From contig JBEEFP010000055.1 in assembly GCA_041166085.1 (NCBI GenBank), forward strand, positions 96,132 through 160,131: a stretch of 64,000 nt of DNA. The letters are read 5' to 3'. Both the position numbers and the translations under genes were made by a program. This DNA comes from JBEEFP01 sp041166085. GTDB lineage: Bacteria; Actinomycetota; Acidimicrobiia; Acidimicrobiales; JAFATL01. The notes under the pieces are model-generated. The model searched no databases and was not told the DNA's origin. It saw only the letters and a program-made list of their open reading frames with translations. Shown here in pieces: positions 41,234 to 49,624 of this stretch. The first letter of the stretch is position 1. Each line of letters opens with the position of its first letter.

Positions 41234-41890
41234 TCAGTCCTGGACGAGGGCCATCTTCACGACATAGCGGAACCTGGCCGACCCGGGCGGGTGGCAGCCG
41301 AAGATCGTCGCGGTCGGCGTCGGCGTCTGCTGGATGATCTCCATCTGGGTCGGCTTCACGATCTGGCTGCCGGTGACGACGTACACGGACCGCACACCGT
41401 TGACGGTGAAGATGGCCTGATCGCCGGGCACGAGCTTGTCGATGTTGCGGAACGGGTGGGTGTGGGTGACACGGTGGCCGGGGAACACCGTGTTGCCGTT
41501 CTCACCGGGCATCGGCGTGCCCGGCCAGTGGCTCGGCCCGAGGTCGATGTTGCGCATGGTGATGCCGTGGTAGATCGGCGTGGCCAGACCGATCTTTGGG
41601 ATCTCGAGGGTGCCGATCTTGACGATCGGCTCGGGGGCGTACGCGTCGTGCGGGACGTCGACGGGCGCAGGCGGGCGCGACACGTCCGGGCTGGGCTCGG
41701 GCGCGGCCGTGGTGCTCGTCGTCGTCGGCAGGGGACGAGCGGCGAGCAATGGCGTGTCCGCAGCGCGGGCCGGATGGCTGCCCGACCGTCCCGCCCACAT
41801 GGCGCCCCCGGCGGAGAGCAGCACGCCCGCGGCCAGCACCGCCACCAGGCGGTTGGCGCGCGACGGACGAGGGCGGGGAAGACGGAGCAT
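41234..41890 (-). CDS. Class E-like sortase
   Basis: The 218-residue protein has an N-terminal membrane anchor (RLVAVLAAGVLLSAGGAMWA), a Thr/Pro-rich stalk and a sortase domain. The catalytic His is in FPGHRVTHTHPFRNI, the Cys in TIFGCHPP and the Arg in SARFRYVVKM. The fold pattern IPKIGLATPIYHG is typical of class D/E/F enzymes in actinobacteria. It would join sorted proteins to the cell wall or to each other; no LPXTG-bearing substrate was found in this window. The ATG at 41890 shares bases with the outermost ATG of the divergent HEAT gene. Confidence 0.87.
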   Translation of the reverse strand: MLRLPRPRPSRANRLVAVLAAGVLLSAGGAMWAGRSGSHPARAADTPLLAARPLPTTTSTTAAPEPSPDVSRPPAPVDVPHDAYAPEPIVKIGTLEIPKIGLATPIYHGITMRNIDLGPSHWPGTPMPGENGNTVFPGHRVTHTHPFRNIDKLVPGDQAIFTVNGVRSVYVVTGSQIVKPTQMEIIQQTPTPTATIFGCHPPGSARFRYVVKMALVQD

Positions 41891-41948
41891 GGCCGTGCAG
41901 ATGGAACCACAGCCTGGGCCGCCTGTCGACGCGGGGGTAGAACAAGGC

Positions 41949-42524
41949 GTGCCGTCATCGCGCCGCGCCGCCGCCCTCGCCGGTCACCAAAGGGACGAAC
42001 CGCTCGCACGACGGCTTGCCGGCGATCCCGACCCCGCCGTGCGCGCCACCGCCCTCGGGGCCCTGGCCCGCATGGAGCGACTCACCGACGCCGACCTGCT
42101 CGCCGCCCTCGCCGACCGGGACCCGGTCGTGCGCCACCGGGCGGCCGAGCTGGCTGCGACTCGGCCGGGCGTCCCGCTCGACGGCGCGCTGTCCGACTCC
42201 GATCCGACGGTCGTGGAAGCGGCCGCGTGGGCGGCCGGCGAACGGGAGGACCCTTCCTTCGTCGCGCTGCTCGACACGGTGGCGCGCACCCACACCGATC
42301 CCCTGTGCCGGGAGGCCGCGGTCGCCGCCCTCGGTGCCATCGGCGCAGACGCAGGACTGGCGGCCGTGCTCGCAGCCGCGGGCGACAAGCCGGCCGTCCG
42401 CCGCCGGGCGGTGATCGCCCTCGCCGCCTTCGAGGGACCCGACGTCGACGCCGCCCTCCAACGCGCCCTCACCGACCCCGACCGCCAGGTCCGTCAGGCC
42501 GCCGAGGACCTCCTCGCGCCCTGA
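41949..42524 (+). CDS. HEAT-repeat protein
   Basis: The product of about 191 residues consists of repeated helix pairs of the HEAT/PBS-lyase type: DPDPAVRATALGALARM, DRDPVVRHRAAELAATRP, SDPTVVEAAAWAAG and DPDRQVRQAAEDLL, at roughly 30-residue intervals. Such solenoids bind proteins. I chose GTG 41949; an ATG at 41889 would add 20 residues but collides with the sortase start. It stands 56 bases from the convergent mreB gene. Confidence 0.8.
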   Translation: MPSSRRAAALAGHQRDEPLARRLAGDPDPAVRATALGALARMERLTDADLLAALADRDPVVRHRAAELAATRPGVPLDGALSDSDPTVVEAAAWAAGEREDPSFVALLDTVARTHTDPLCREAAVAALGAIGADAGLAAVLAAAGDKPAVRRRAVIALAAFEGPDVDAALQRALTDPDRQVRQAAEDLLAP

Positions 42525-42580
42525 CACCTGATCCAGCACGCGTCTCGGGTGCGATACCGCGTGCCACCCGCCGGGGCCAC

Positions 42581-43585
42581 CTACCTTTCGGCCCCCATGA
42601 ACATGACCTTCAGGGAGTCGAACGACTCCAGGCACTTGCCGGCGCCCAGCACCACGCACTCGAGTGGGGCGTCGACGAGGTGCACGGGTATCGCGGTCTC
42701 CTGCGCGAGTCGCCGGTCCAGGCCGCGAAGCATGCCGCCTCCGCCGACGAGATGTATCCCCTGCACGATGAGGTCCTGGGCCAGTTCCGGCGGGGCCTGG
42801 CCGAGGCACTGCACCACGGAGTCGACGATGGCACCGACCTGCTCCTCGATGGCCTCGCGCACCTCCTCGGGCGAGAGGATCACCGTCTTCGGGAGGCCGC
42901 TCATGAGGTCGCGCCCGCGTACCTCGGCCTTCACCTCGTCGTCGAGCGGATGAGCGGAACCGATGGCCATCTTGATCTGCTCAGCCGTACGTTCGCCGAT
43001 GGCGATTCCGTACTCGCGCCGCACGTAGGTCTGGATCGACGCGTCGATGTCGAAGCTGCCGACGCGGATCGCCTGCAGAGCGACGATGCCGCCCAGGGAG
43101 ATGACAGCCGTCTCGGTGGTGCCGCCGCCCACGTCGACGACCATGTTGCCGAGCGGTTCGTGGATGGGGAGACCGGCGCCGATGGCCGCGGCCATGGGCT
43201 GCTCGATGAGATAGGCGCCGGCCGCGCCGGCGCGGCGGGCCGCCTCCTCCACCGCCCTGCGCTCGACCTCGGTGATGGCCGACGGCACGCAGATGAGAAC
43301 GCGCGGACGCGTGAACCGCGAGATGCCTGCCCGCTGGAGAAGGAGCCGGATCATGCGCTGGGTGATGTCGAAGTCCGTGATGGCGCCCTGGCGCAACGGC
43401 CGCACCGCGACGATGTAGCCCGGCGTGCGCCCGATCATCTGCCACGCCTCCTGGCCCATGGCCAGCACCTGCTGCGTGCGGGAGTTGAGGGCGATGACCG
43501 TCGGCTCGTTGAGCACGATGCCGCGGCTGCGGGCGTAGACGAGGGTGTTGGCGGTCCCCAGGTCGATGGCGAGGTCTCTAGCCAC
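42581..43585 (-). CDS. mreB: MreB/Mbl-type actin-like protein
   Basis: The 334-residue protein is a bacterial actin homologue of normal length. The phosphate-binding loops are visible: ARDLAIDLGTANTLVYARSR at the N-terminus, MVVDVGGGTTETAVISLGG in the middle and HLVGGGGMLRGLDRRL in the C-terminal part. It polymerises with ATP on the membrane and guides wall growth. The GTG at 43585 follows GGGAGGGGG. It overlaps the small membrane protein by 8 bases in an operon with moaE. No mreC or mreD gene is nearby. Confidence 0.93.
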   Translation of the reverse strand: MARDLAIDLGTANTLVYARSRGIVLNEPTVIALNSRTQQVLAMGQEAWQMIGRTPGYIVAVRPLRQGAITDFDITQRMIRLLLQRAGISRFTRPRVLICVPSAITEVERRAVEEAARRAGAAGAYLIEQPMAAAIGAGLPIHEPLGNMVVDVGGGTTETAVISLGGIVALQAIRVGSFDIDASIQTYVRREYGIAIGERTAEQIKMAIGSAHPLDDEVKAEVRGRDLMSGLPKTVILSPEEVREAIEEQVGAIVDSVVQCLGQAPPELAQDLIVQGIHLVGGGGMLRGLDRRLAQETAIPVHLVDAPLECVVLGAGKCLESFDSLKVMFMGAER

Positions 43586-43751
43586 TGCGGTGTTCCCCCT
43601 CCCGCCGTTCCGGAGCGAGGGCCTTGAGCTCGCGGCTGAACTCGTCGATCCCCGCTTCCATCGAACGTGGGCGCCGGTGTCGGTACCAGAGGATGAGGGA
43701 CCCGACCGCGGACAGGCCAAGGGCGATAACCACGTAGAGGAGGTTGCTCAC
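43578..43751 (-). CDS. 57-residue single-pass membrane protein
   Basis: The frame encodes a membrane helix (NLLYVVIALGLSAVGSLILW), a basic flank (YRHRRPRS) and a charged cytoplasmic tail (EFSRELKALAPERREGEH). The GTG at 43751 overlaps the moaE stop as GTGA, and the 3' end overlaps the mreB start by 8 bases. The two tight overlaps argue for a real gene. No family is recognised; a membrane partner of MreB is one possibility. Confidence 0.72.
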   Translation of the reverse strand: MSNLLYVVIALGLSAVGSLILWYRHRRPRSMEAGIDEFSRELKALAPERREGEHRSG

Positions 43752-44212
43752 GAACCGACCTCGGTGAGGGGCGTGGCGTCGGTGCCCCAGTCCTCGCCGC
43801 CCGCCCACGTCTCCTTCTTCCAGATCGGGACGGTGGCTTTGAGGGTGTCGATGCAGAAGCGGGCACCGTCGAACGCCTCGCCGCGGTGGGGCGCGCTGGC
43901 GACGACCACCACCGCGGTCGCGGTGACCTCCAGGGGGCCAGTGCGATGCAGCAGCGCGATCCGCCCGAGGCCGGGGAAGCGGTCGCGGGCCTCGGCCGCG
44001 ACGGCAGCCATGCGGGCTTCGGCCTGCTCGGCGTAGGCCTCGTACTCGAGCCCGACCACGCCCGGCCGTCCCTCGGCGTGGTCCCTGACGGTGCCGATGA
44101 AGAGCACGACTGCGCCGCATCCAGACGTGACCGCCCACCGCAGGGCCGCGTCGGACGGGAGGGCGGTGGTCGACAAGCCGACCCAGTCCTCACCGGTCGC
44201 GGGCGGGTGCAC
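43748..44212 (-). CDS. moaE: Molybdopterin synthase catalytic subunit
   Basis: The protein of about 154 residues is MoaE-like: CGAVVLFIGTVRDHAEGR, LEYEAYAEQAEARMAAVAAE, ALLHRTGPLEVTATAVVVVA and the active-site stretch ATVPIWKKETW with its lysines. It transfers sulphur to precursor Z with MoaD in molybdenum cofactor synthesis. No moaD is adjacent. I chose GTG 44212, which gives the usual length; an ATG at 44293 would extend it but overlaps the start of the divergent protease gene. Confidence 0.87.
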   Translation of the reverse strand: MHPPATGEDWVGLSTTALPSDAALRWAVTSGCGAVVLFIGTVRDHAEGRPGVVGLEYEAYAEQAEARMAAVAAEARDRFPGLGRIALLHRTGPLEVTATAVVVVASAPHRGEAFDGARFCIDTLKATVPIWKKETWAGGEDWGTDATPLTEVGS

Positions 44213-44291
44213 AGGTAAATGGTAAGGGCCACGGTCGGTGAAGAGGTGGCCGACGCTGAATCGAGAGGGCCCGTCGTTATGCTCGGACTCC

Positions 44292-45485
44292 ATGGAGGAG
44301 GAGGACGGCTTCGACGACGACGCGCCCTCCGGGCCTCTCCTCCCGCCCGACGACCGCCTGTGGCGCCACCCCTCGGAGGTGGGCAAAACGGCCCCGCCCA
44401 GCCGGCTCGGACTGTTCACATCGCCGGCGCGGGAGCCCCGCATCCTGCTCATCGCCGTGCTGTCCGGGCTGATCAGCTCCCTGCTCACCACGGGGCTCAT
44501 CGCGCTGGCCGGCGGCTTCGAGGACCGCACTGTCACCCACCGCTCGGTCGAGCGGGAGGCGGCCCTGCCCGTCTCCACCAGCCGAACCGGCACCGGCAGC
44601 AACGCCAACATCGTCGACATCGCCGAACGCGTGCGTCCCGCCATCGTGCAGCTCGAGGTGGAGGGCAACAACCTCAAGGGCAGCGGGTCAGGCGTGCTGC
44701 TGCGGTCGGATGGTCACGTGCTGACCAACCAGCACGTGATCGACGGCGCCGACAAGATCACGATCGTCATGGCCGACGGCCACGAGTACCCCGGCAAGCT
44801 GGTGGGCGGCGACCCCGACACCGACATCGCGGTGGTCAAGATCGACGGTCCCGCCTTCCCGACTGCGACCCTTGGCACCGCGTCGAACCTCAAGGTCGGC
44901 AACCAGGCCATCGCCATCGGCTCGCCCCTCGGGCTGGCGGGCGGCCCGTCGCTGTCGGTCGGCGTCGTGTCCGCCCTCGGCCGTCAGGTGGACAGTCGTG
45001 ATGGTCCGCCGCTCCTCGACATGATCCAGACGGACGCACCGATCGCGCCGGGCTCGTCGGGTGGCGCCCTGCTCGACGGCGACGGGTCCGTCATCGGCAT
45101 CACGACGGCCATCGCGGTGAGCGACGTCGGAGCGGAAGGGCTCGGGTTCGCCACGCCCATCGACATCGCGCGCGACGTGGCCGAGCAGCTCATCACCACT
45201 GGCAAGGTCGTCCACGTCTGGCTCGGCATCGAGGGTGAGGACGCAGCCGGCAACAGCGGTGCCCTCGTCCGCAAGATCCGCGACGGCAGTCCCGCCGCCG
45301 ACGCCGGCGTGCACGAGCGCGACGTGATCACCGCGGTGCAGGGCAAGCCGGTGACGTCGATGTCCGCCCTCGTCGTCGCCCTCCGCGCCCGGAAGCCGGG
45401 TCAGGTCGTCACCCTCGGCCTCAACCGCGACGGCAAACCCCTCACCGTCAACGTGACCCTGGTCGACCGCCCCCGGAACCTCTGA
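44292..45485 (+). CDS. Membrane-anchored trypsin-like serine protease with PDZ domain
   Basis: The 397-residue protein has an acidic cytoplasmic start (MEEEDGFDDD), a membrane helix (PRILLIAVLSGLISSLLTTG), a trypsin-like domain with His in LTNQHVID, Asp in DTDIAVVK and Ser in APGSSGGALL, and a C-terminal PDZ domain (IRDGSPAADAGVHERDVITA). It is an HtrA/DegP-type protein, outside the membrane, for quality control or signalling. It is one of two such genes here; the other, at 56898, is in the SigE neighbourhood. A DRLWRHPSE element before the helix is common in actinobacterial homologues. Confidence 0.9.
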   Translation: MEEEDGFDDDAPSGPLLPPDDRLWRHPSEVGKTAPPSRLGLFTSPAREPRILLIAVLSGLISSLLTTGLIALAGGFEDRTVTHRSVEREAALPVSTSRTGTGSNANIVDIAERVRPAIVQLEVEGNNLKGSGSGVLLRSDGHVLTNQHVIDGADKITIVMADGHEYPGKLVGGDPDTDIAVVKIDGPAFPTATLGTASNLKVGNQAIAIGSPLGLAGGPSLSVGVVSALGRQVDSRDGPPLLDMIQTDAPIAPGSSGGALLDGDGSVIGITTAIAVSDVGAEGLGFATPIDIARDVAEQLITTGKVVHVWLGIEGEDAAGNSGALVRKIRDGSPAADAGVHERDVITAVQGKPVTSMSALVVALRARKPGQVVTLGLNRDGKPLTVNVTLVDRPRNL

Positions 45486-45520
45486 CACTCGCTCGCTCGC
45501 CCGCAAGCTTCGCCGGCCGC

Positions 45521-46384
45521 TTACGAATTGCGGCGGCGGTGGGAGCGGCGGATGAGGGCGACGGCGCCCGCGACGGTGCCGAGCAGGGTGGCGCCGGTGA
45601 CACCGAGGGCCAGCTCCTGGCGGCGGCGGGGGCTGAGGTCGCGCCACGACGCGGCCTGCGTCGCGACGAGCGCCTCCTCGTTGGTGTGCTCGGGCGCCCA
45701 CCCCTCGGCCCGCAGGCGGTCGTTGGCGACGACCCATGGGTGCTTGGCGTAGGCCAGCACCGCGGGCGACAGGCGGGTGAGGCGCTCGACGACCGACTCC
45801 GGCAGCGAGAGGCGCAGCGGTCCGCCCGCCACTGCACGCGCGGTGGAGTCGGCGATCCATCCGTCGGGCGCCACGTTGTAGGTGCCGTCGAGGCGCCGCT
45901 CGACGGCGAGTGCGACGGCGGCGGCCACGTCGTCCACGTGCACTGCTTGCACGGGCCGGCTCGCACCCCGCACCGCCACGCCCGCGTAGCCGGCGAGCAG
46001 CGGCGCAAGCCGGGTCCGCTCCCCCGGCGTGACAGTCGTCGCCGGACGGAGCACCGTGGCGGTGGTCCCGGGGCGGGCCGCCTTCCAGTCCGCGACCAGG
46101 CGCTCGCCTTCGGCGTGGCCCACCGCGAACGACGCGCCCGGGTTGGGACGCAGCGCGGTGGCCTCGGAGAGCGGCACGGCGTTGTCGGGCCACGCTCCGT
46201 AGACGGTGGCGCTCGACTGGTACACGAGGTGCTCGACGCCAGACGCGGTGGCCTCGGCGAGGGCTTGCCGCACGCTCGTGGCGTCGCCGTCGAGCAGCAC
46301 GGCCGCGCTCCCGTTGCCGGCCATTCGATCGGCGACACGGCGGCCGAGGGCGGTGTCGCCCCCGCTGAGGACTACAGCAGGCAC
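45521..46384 (-). CDS. NAD-dependent epimerase/dehydratase-like protein
   Basis: The protein of about 287 residues has an extended-SDR pattern: a Rossmann start (VPAVVLSGGDTALGRR), YQSSATVYGAWPDN with the SDR serine and tyrosine region, and VQAVHVDDVAAAVALAVERR. The nucleotide loop is degenerate (GGDTALG), so activity is uncertain. A C-terminal hydrophobic helix (LALGVTGATLLGTVAGAVAL) with a basic tail suggests membrane association. ATG 46405 is an alternative start that would overlap the divergent gene. Confidence 0.7.
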   Translation of the reverse strand: MPAVVLSGGDTALGRRVADRMAGNGSAAVLLDGDATSVRQALAEATASGVEHLVYQSSATVYGAWPDNAVPLSEATALRPNPGASFAVGHAEGERLVADWKAARPGTTATVLRPATTVTPGERTRLAPLLAGYAGVAVRGASRPVQAVHVDDVAAAVALAVERRLDGTYNVAPDGWIADSTARAVAGGPLRLSLPESVVERLTRLSPAVLAYAKHPWVVANDRLRAEGWAPEHTNEEALVATQAASWRDLSPRRRQELALGVTGATLLGTVAGAVALIRRSHRRRNS

Positions 46385-46403
46385 CCGCCTACCATCGCGC
46401 GGC

Positions 46404-47591
46404 ATGACGGTGCCCGGTCCATTCGGCGGCGGTGACCCCTTCGAGGGGATGCCCATCTTCCGCGACCTGGCCAAGATGTTCACCGCCTCCGGACCGGTGA
46501 ACTGGGAGATCGCCCGCCAGGTCGCCATGTGGGTGGCGACCGAGGGCGCGACCGAGGGCAACGTGGAGCCGGTGCGTCGCATCCGGTTCGAGGAGCTGGC
46601 GCGCGTGGCCGAGATGCACGTGGCCGACGCCACCGGGCTGTCGACCTCCGCCACCGGCCGGGCCGTGTCCGCCGTGCCCGTCGGACGGGGCCAGTGGGCC
46701 ATGGCCACCCTCGACGCCTACCGGCCGCTGCTCGAGCGCCTCGCGACGGCCCTGAGCGCGGGGATGGACACACCCGTCGAGGAGGACCCGGCCGGTGACC
46801 CGACCATGGCCCTGCTCGGCAATCTCGGCCAGCTCATGGGACCGGTGATGCTCGGCATGCAGTCCGGCTTCACCGTCGGCCACCTCGCCCGCGGCGCCTT
46901 CGGCCAATACGGGTTGCCCATCCCCCGGCCGCCGTCGGACGAGCTGCTCGTCGTGCCGGTGACCATCGACGCCTTCGCGTCGGACTGGAGCCTGCCCGCC
47001 GACGACGTCGCCCTCTGGGTCGAGCTGAGTGAGATCGCCCACCACGCCGTGCTGGCCCGACCCCACGTCCGCCAGCGCATCGAGACGCTGCTCGACGCGT
47101 ACGTGAGCGCGTTCCGGCCCGACCCCAGCGCGCTCGAGGGGCGGCTCGACGACCTCGACCTGGCCAACCCAGCCGCCCTGCAGGACGTGCTCAGCGATCC
47201 CGAGGTCCTCCTCGGCGCCATGCAGACGCCCGAGCAGCAGGAGACCCTCGCCAGGTTGGAGGCGCTCATGGCGGCCGTCGAGGGCTACGTCGACCACGTG
47301 GTGGACACCGTCGGTCGCAAGCTCATCGGTTCGTTCGGCCCGCTCACCGAGGCCCTGCGCCGCCAGCGGGTCGAGCGGGGCGACGGCGACAAGTTCGTCG
47401 AGCGCCTCTTCGGCCTCGAGCTGGGCCAGGCCCAGTTCGACCGCGGCCAGTCGTTCGTCAACGGCGTGCTCGAGCGGGCCGGCGAGGACGGCCTGCTCCG
47501 CCTCTGGCACTCCGAGCACGAGCTGCCCACCCCGGCCGAGATCGACGCCCCCGGCCTCTGGCTGGCCCGCATCGACATCGACCCCACCTGA
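46404..47591 (+). CDS. DUF2342 family zinc-metalloprotease-like protein
   Basis: The 395-residue protein matches DUF2342, annotated as a zinc-dependent metalloprotease family in actinobacteria. Stretches such as GPVNWEIARQVAMWVATEG, VAEMHVADATGL and a C-terminal ALRRQRVERGDGDKFVERLF-type region support this. The expected zinc-binding helix reads ELSEIAHHAVL, with Ser209 where the first His of an H-E-x-x-H motif would be; family members vary at this site, so activity is open. The stop codon is part of the long palindrome at 47588-47640. Confidence 0.8.
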   Translation: MTVPGPFGGGDPFEGMPIFRDLAKMFTASGPVNWEIARQVAMWVATEGATEGNVEPVRRIRFEELARVAEMHVADATGLSTSATGRAVSAVPVGRGQWAMATLDAYRPLLERLATALSAGMDTPVEEDPAGDPTMALLGNLGQLMGPVMLGMQSGFTVGHLARGAFGQYGLPIPRPPSDELLVVPVTIDAFASDWSLPADDVALWVELSEIAHHAVLARPHVRQRIETLLDAYVSAFRPDPSALEGRLDDLDLANPAALQDVLSDPEVLLGAMQTPEQQETLARLEALMAAVEGYVDHVVDTVGRKLIGSFGPLTEALRRQRVERGDGDKFVERLFGLELGQAQFDRGQSFVNGVLERAGEDGLLRLWHSEHELPTPAEIDAPGLWLARIDIDPT

Positions 47592-47640
47592 CTTTTTCGC
47601 GATCTGACCGGTCATGCCGGTCAGATCGCGAAAAAGTCAG
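47588..47640. terminator. Perfect 24-base-arm palindrome spanning two convergent stop codons
   Basis: Arms 47588-47611 and 47617-47640 are exact reverse complements of each other with a TCATG loop. The left arm contains the TGA of the plus-strand gene (47589-47591) and the right arm the stop of the minus-strand gene (47637-47639). The foot of the stem is CTTTTT on the 5' side and AAAAAG on the 3' side, in both transcripts, which is opposite to a canonical intrinsic terminator. Transcript end or stability element is the likely role. Confidence 0.75.
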
Positions 47641-48881
47641 CTCGGTTCGGGGTGCTGGCGGGCGTGGCGGGCGTGCAGGGCGCGGCGGCCGGTGACGTAG
47701 GACAGGGCGGCGAGGGCGGGGCCCACGAAGAGCACGAAGAACCCGACGCGTGGGGGGATGGACAGGACGACCGGCAGCAGGGCGCCCACGACCCACACCA
47801 GCTGGAACTCCGTCTCGAAGCGCGCGAAGGACCGACCCTGGGCCGCGCTCGGCGCGTCGCGCTGCACGAGCGAGTCGAAGGCGAGCTTGCCGGCGCTGGC
47901 CGCGAACCCGACCACGCCGGTGAAGACCGCCGTGGCAGGTCGGCTCTGTGCACGAGCGGCCAGCAGCCCGCCGGCGGCCAGCAGGAGCAGGCACCCGGTG
48001 AGGATCGACTCCTCCCGAAGCCGCTCCCGCAAGCGCGGCGCCGCCGCCGCGCCGAGCAGCGAGCCGGCCATGCTCGTCGCCAGCACCACACCGAACCACC
48101 ACGACGGCGCGTGGGCACGGCGGAACCCGAACGCGACGAGGAAGGTGACGAAACCCACCGCGGCCCGCACCACCGCCATCGCGGTGCCGGCGAGCCGGAT
48201 GCCGGCGTCGTGCAGCGCGGCGCGCGCTTCGGGATGCGGCCCAGGCTCCTCGACGCGGCTCGGCGCGATGCGCAGCGCCGCGACCGCCGCGGCCGCGAAC
48301 ACCAACGCATCGAGCCGCAGCACCCACGGCGCCCCGAACACCTTCAGCACCGCGACCGCGGGCGCGGCTGCGACGAAGCCGGCGATGCCCCCGGTGAGCG
48401 ACAGCTTGGCGTTGGCCTCGACCAGCCGGTCGTCGCTGTCGACCGCGGCGGGTACGAGCGAGCTCTTGGCCACCGCGTGAGCCTTCGACAGGACGAGCAC
48501 GGTGAATGCAGCGGGGAACAGCAGCAGACTGTGGATCACCTCGGCCATCGCGACGCAGGCGACGGCGCGACCGGCGGCCGACGCGAACACCATGAACCGA
48601 CGGCCGCCCCGCATGCGGTCGAGGGCGGGCCCGAGCAGCGGGGCCACGACCGCGAACGGCGCGATCGTCAGCAGCAGCGACAGCGTCACCTTGCCGCGCG
48701 CCGCGGTCGGGCTGATGTTGAAGAACAGCGAGCCCGCCAGCGCGACCGTCACCATGGCGTCGCCCCCGAGGGACAGGGCCTGGGCGATGGCCAGGCGCGA
48801 GAACGGTGACGGCGTCGGCGACGAGGCCCCGTGATCGGGACGACGCAACGGACGCCAGCCAGCGGTCTCCGCGGTCGTCAC
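47637..48881 (-). CDS. MFS-type transporter
   Basis: The 414-residue protein has about twelve hydrophobic segments and an internal loop pattern of major facilitator proteins (LLGPALDRMRGGRRFMVFAS between helices two and three). Family assignment to drug or metabolite export is general; the substrate is unknown. The GTG at 48881 overlaps the upstream hydrolase stop (GTGA), so both form an operon. Its stop codon lies in the long palindrome. Confidence 0.85.
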   Translation of the reverse strand: MTTAETAGWRPLRRPDHGASSPTPSPFSRLAIAQALSLGGDAMVTVALAGSLFFNISPTAARGKVTLSLLLTIAPFAVVAPLLGPALDRMRGGRRFMVFASAAGRAVACVAMAEVIHSLLLFPAAFTVLVLSKAHAVAKSSLVPAAVDSDDRLVEANAKLSLTGGIAGFVAAAPAVAVLKVFGAPWVLRLDALVFAAAAVAALRIAPSRVEEPGPHPEARAALHDAGIRLAGTAMAVVRAAVGFVTFLVAFGFRRAHAPSWWFGVVLATSMAGSLLGAAAAPRLRERLREESILTGCLLLLAAGGLLAARAQSRPATAVFTGVVGFAASAGKLAFDSLVQRDAPSAAQGRSFARFETEFQLVWVVGALLPVVLSIPPRVGFFVLFVGPALAALSYVTGRRALHARHARQHPEPS

Positions 48882-49561
48882 CCCTCGCCGAAGGCCGAGG
48901 CCACGAACGACGTGACCAGCTCGATCAGGGTCTCGGTGGCGCCCTCGAGCAGGTGACCCTCACCCTGCAGGATGACGAGCTCCCGCGGCTCGCCGGCCCG
49001 CTCGTACACGTTGTGGCTGCAGAGGTCGGGGAGCACGCCGTCCGCGTCGCCGTGCACCAGCAACAGGGGCGTGCCCGCCAGCTTGTCCACGTGCTCGGTG
49101 CCCGGCACCTGGGTCGACAGCGCGACCACGCCGGCCGTCGCCGGACCCAACAGGGCGCCCGCCGCGACCGCGACCGCGCCGCCGAAGCTGTGGCCGACCA
49201 ACACCACGCGCTCCACGCCTCGCCGGGCCAGCAGGTGGTGCACGAGCAGGACGTCCATCAGGCAGTCGTCGAGCCGGCCCGGCTTGCGGTAGTGGATGCG
49301 CACCCCGCCCAATCCCCGGGCCAGCCGGTCGTACAGGCCGTGGGCCGGACCTGACAGTCCTCCCAGAGCGCCGCCCAGGTACAGCACGGCCGCGTCCTCG
49401 CCCCCGTCGAGCCCGTGGCGCAGGCAGGTGATGATCCCGTCCGCGGTCACGACCTCCATCACGGCCGCGTCGCCCAGCCTGCTCTCTTGGACCGCGAGCG
49501 GGCGCAACGGCACCATCCCCGCGCGCGCCCCCTCCCGCATGAGCTCGGCGAAGGCGTCCAC
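48878..49561 (-). CDS. Alpha/beta hydrolase
   Basis: The protein of about 227 residues has a compact alpha/beta hydrolase fold: AAVLYLGGALGGLSGPAHGL, the nucleophile Ser in VLVGHSFGGAVAVAAG, an acid in LLLVHGDADGVLPD and a late His in LQGEGHLLEG. It resembles serine esterases or peptidases of the dienelactone-hydrolase type. The substrate is unknown. GTG 49561 is the likely start. It is translated with the MFS gene, so it may process what the transporter moves. Confidence 0.83.
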   Translation of the reverse strand: MDAFAELMREGARAGMVPLRPLAVQESRLGDAAVMEVVTADGIITCLRHGLDGGEDAAVLYLGGALGGLSGPAHGLYDRLARGLGGVRIHYRKPGRLDDCLMDVLLVHHLLARRGVERVVLVGHSFGGAVAVAAGALLGPATAGVVALSTQVPGTEHVDKLAGTPLLLVHGDADGVLPDLCSHNVYERAGEPRELVILQGEGHLLEGATETLIELVTSFVASAFGEG

Positions 49562-49624
49562 CCCACGGAGCGTACGGCCTCCCCCCGCCTCAAGGCAGGC
49601 CCCCGAACAGCCGATCTCTCCCTC

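Noticed and set aside
41580..41888. Upstream extension of the HEAT-repeat frame
   Set aside because: It is antisense to the sortase gene and contains no HEAT-like helices.
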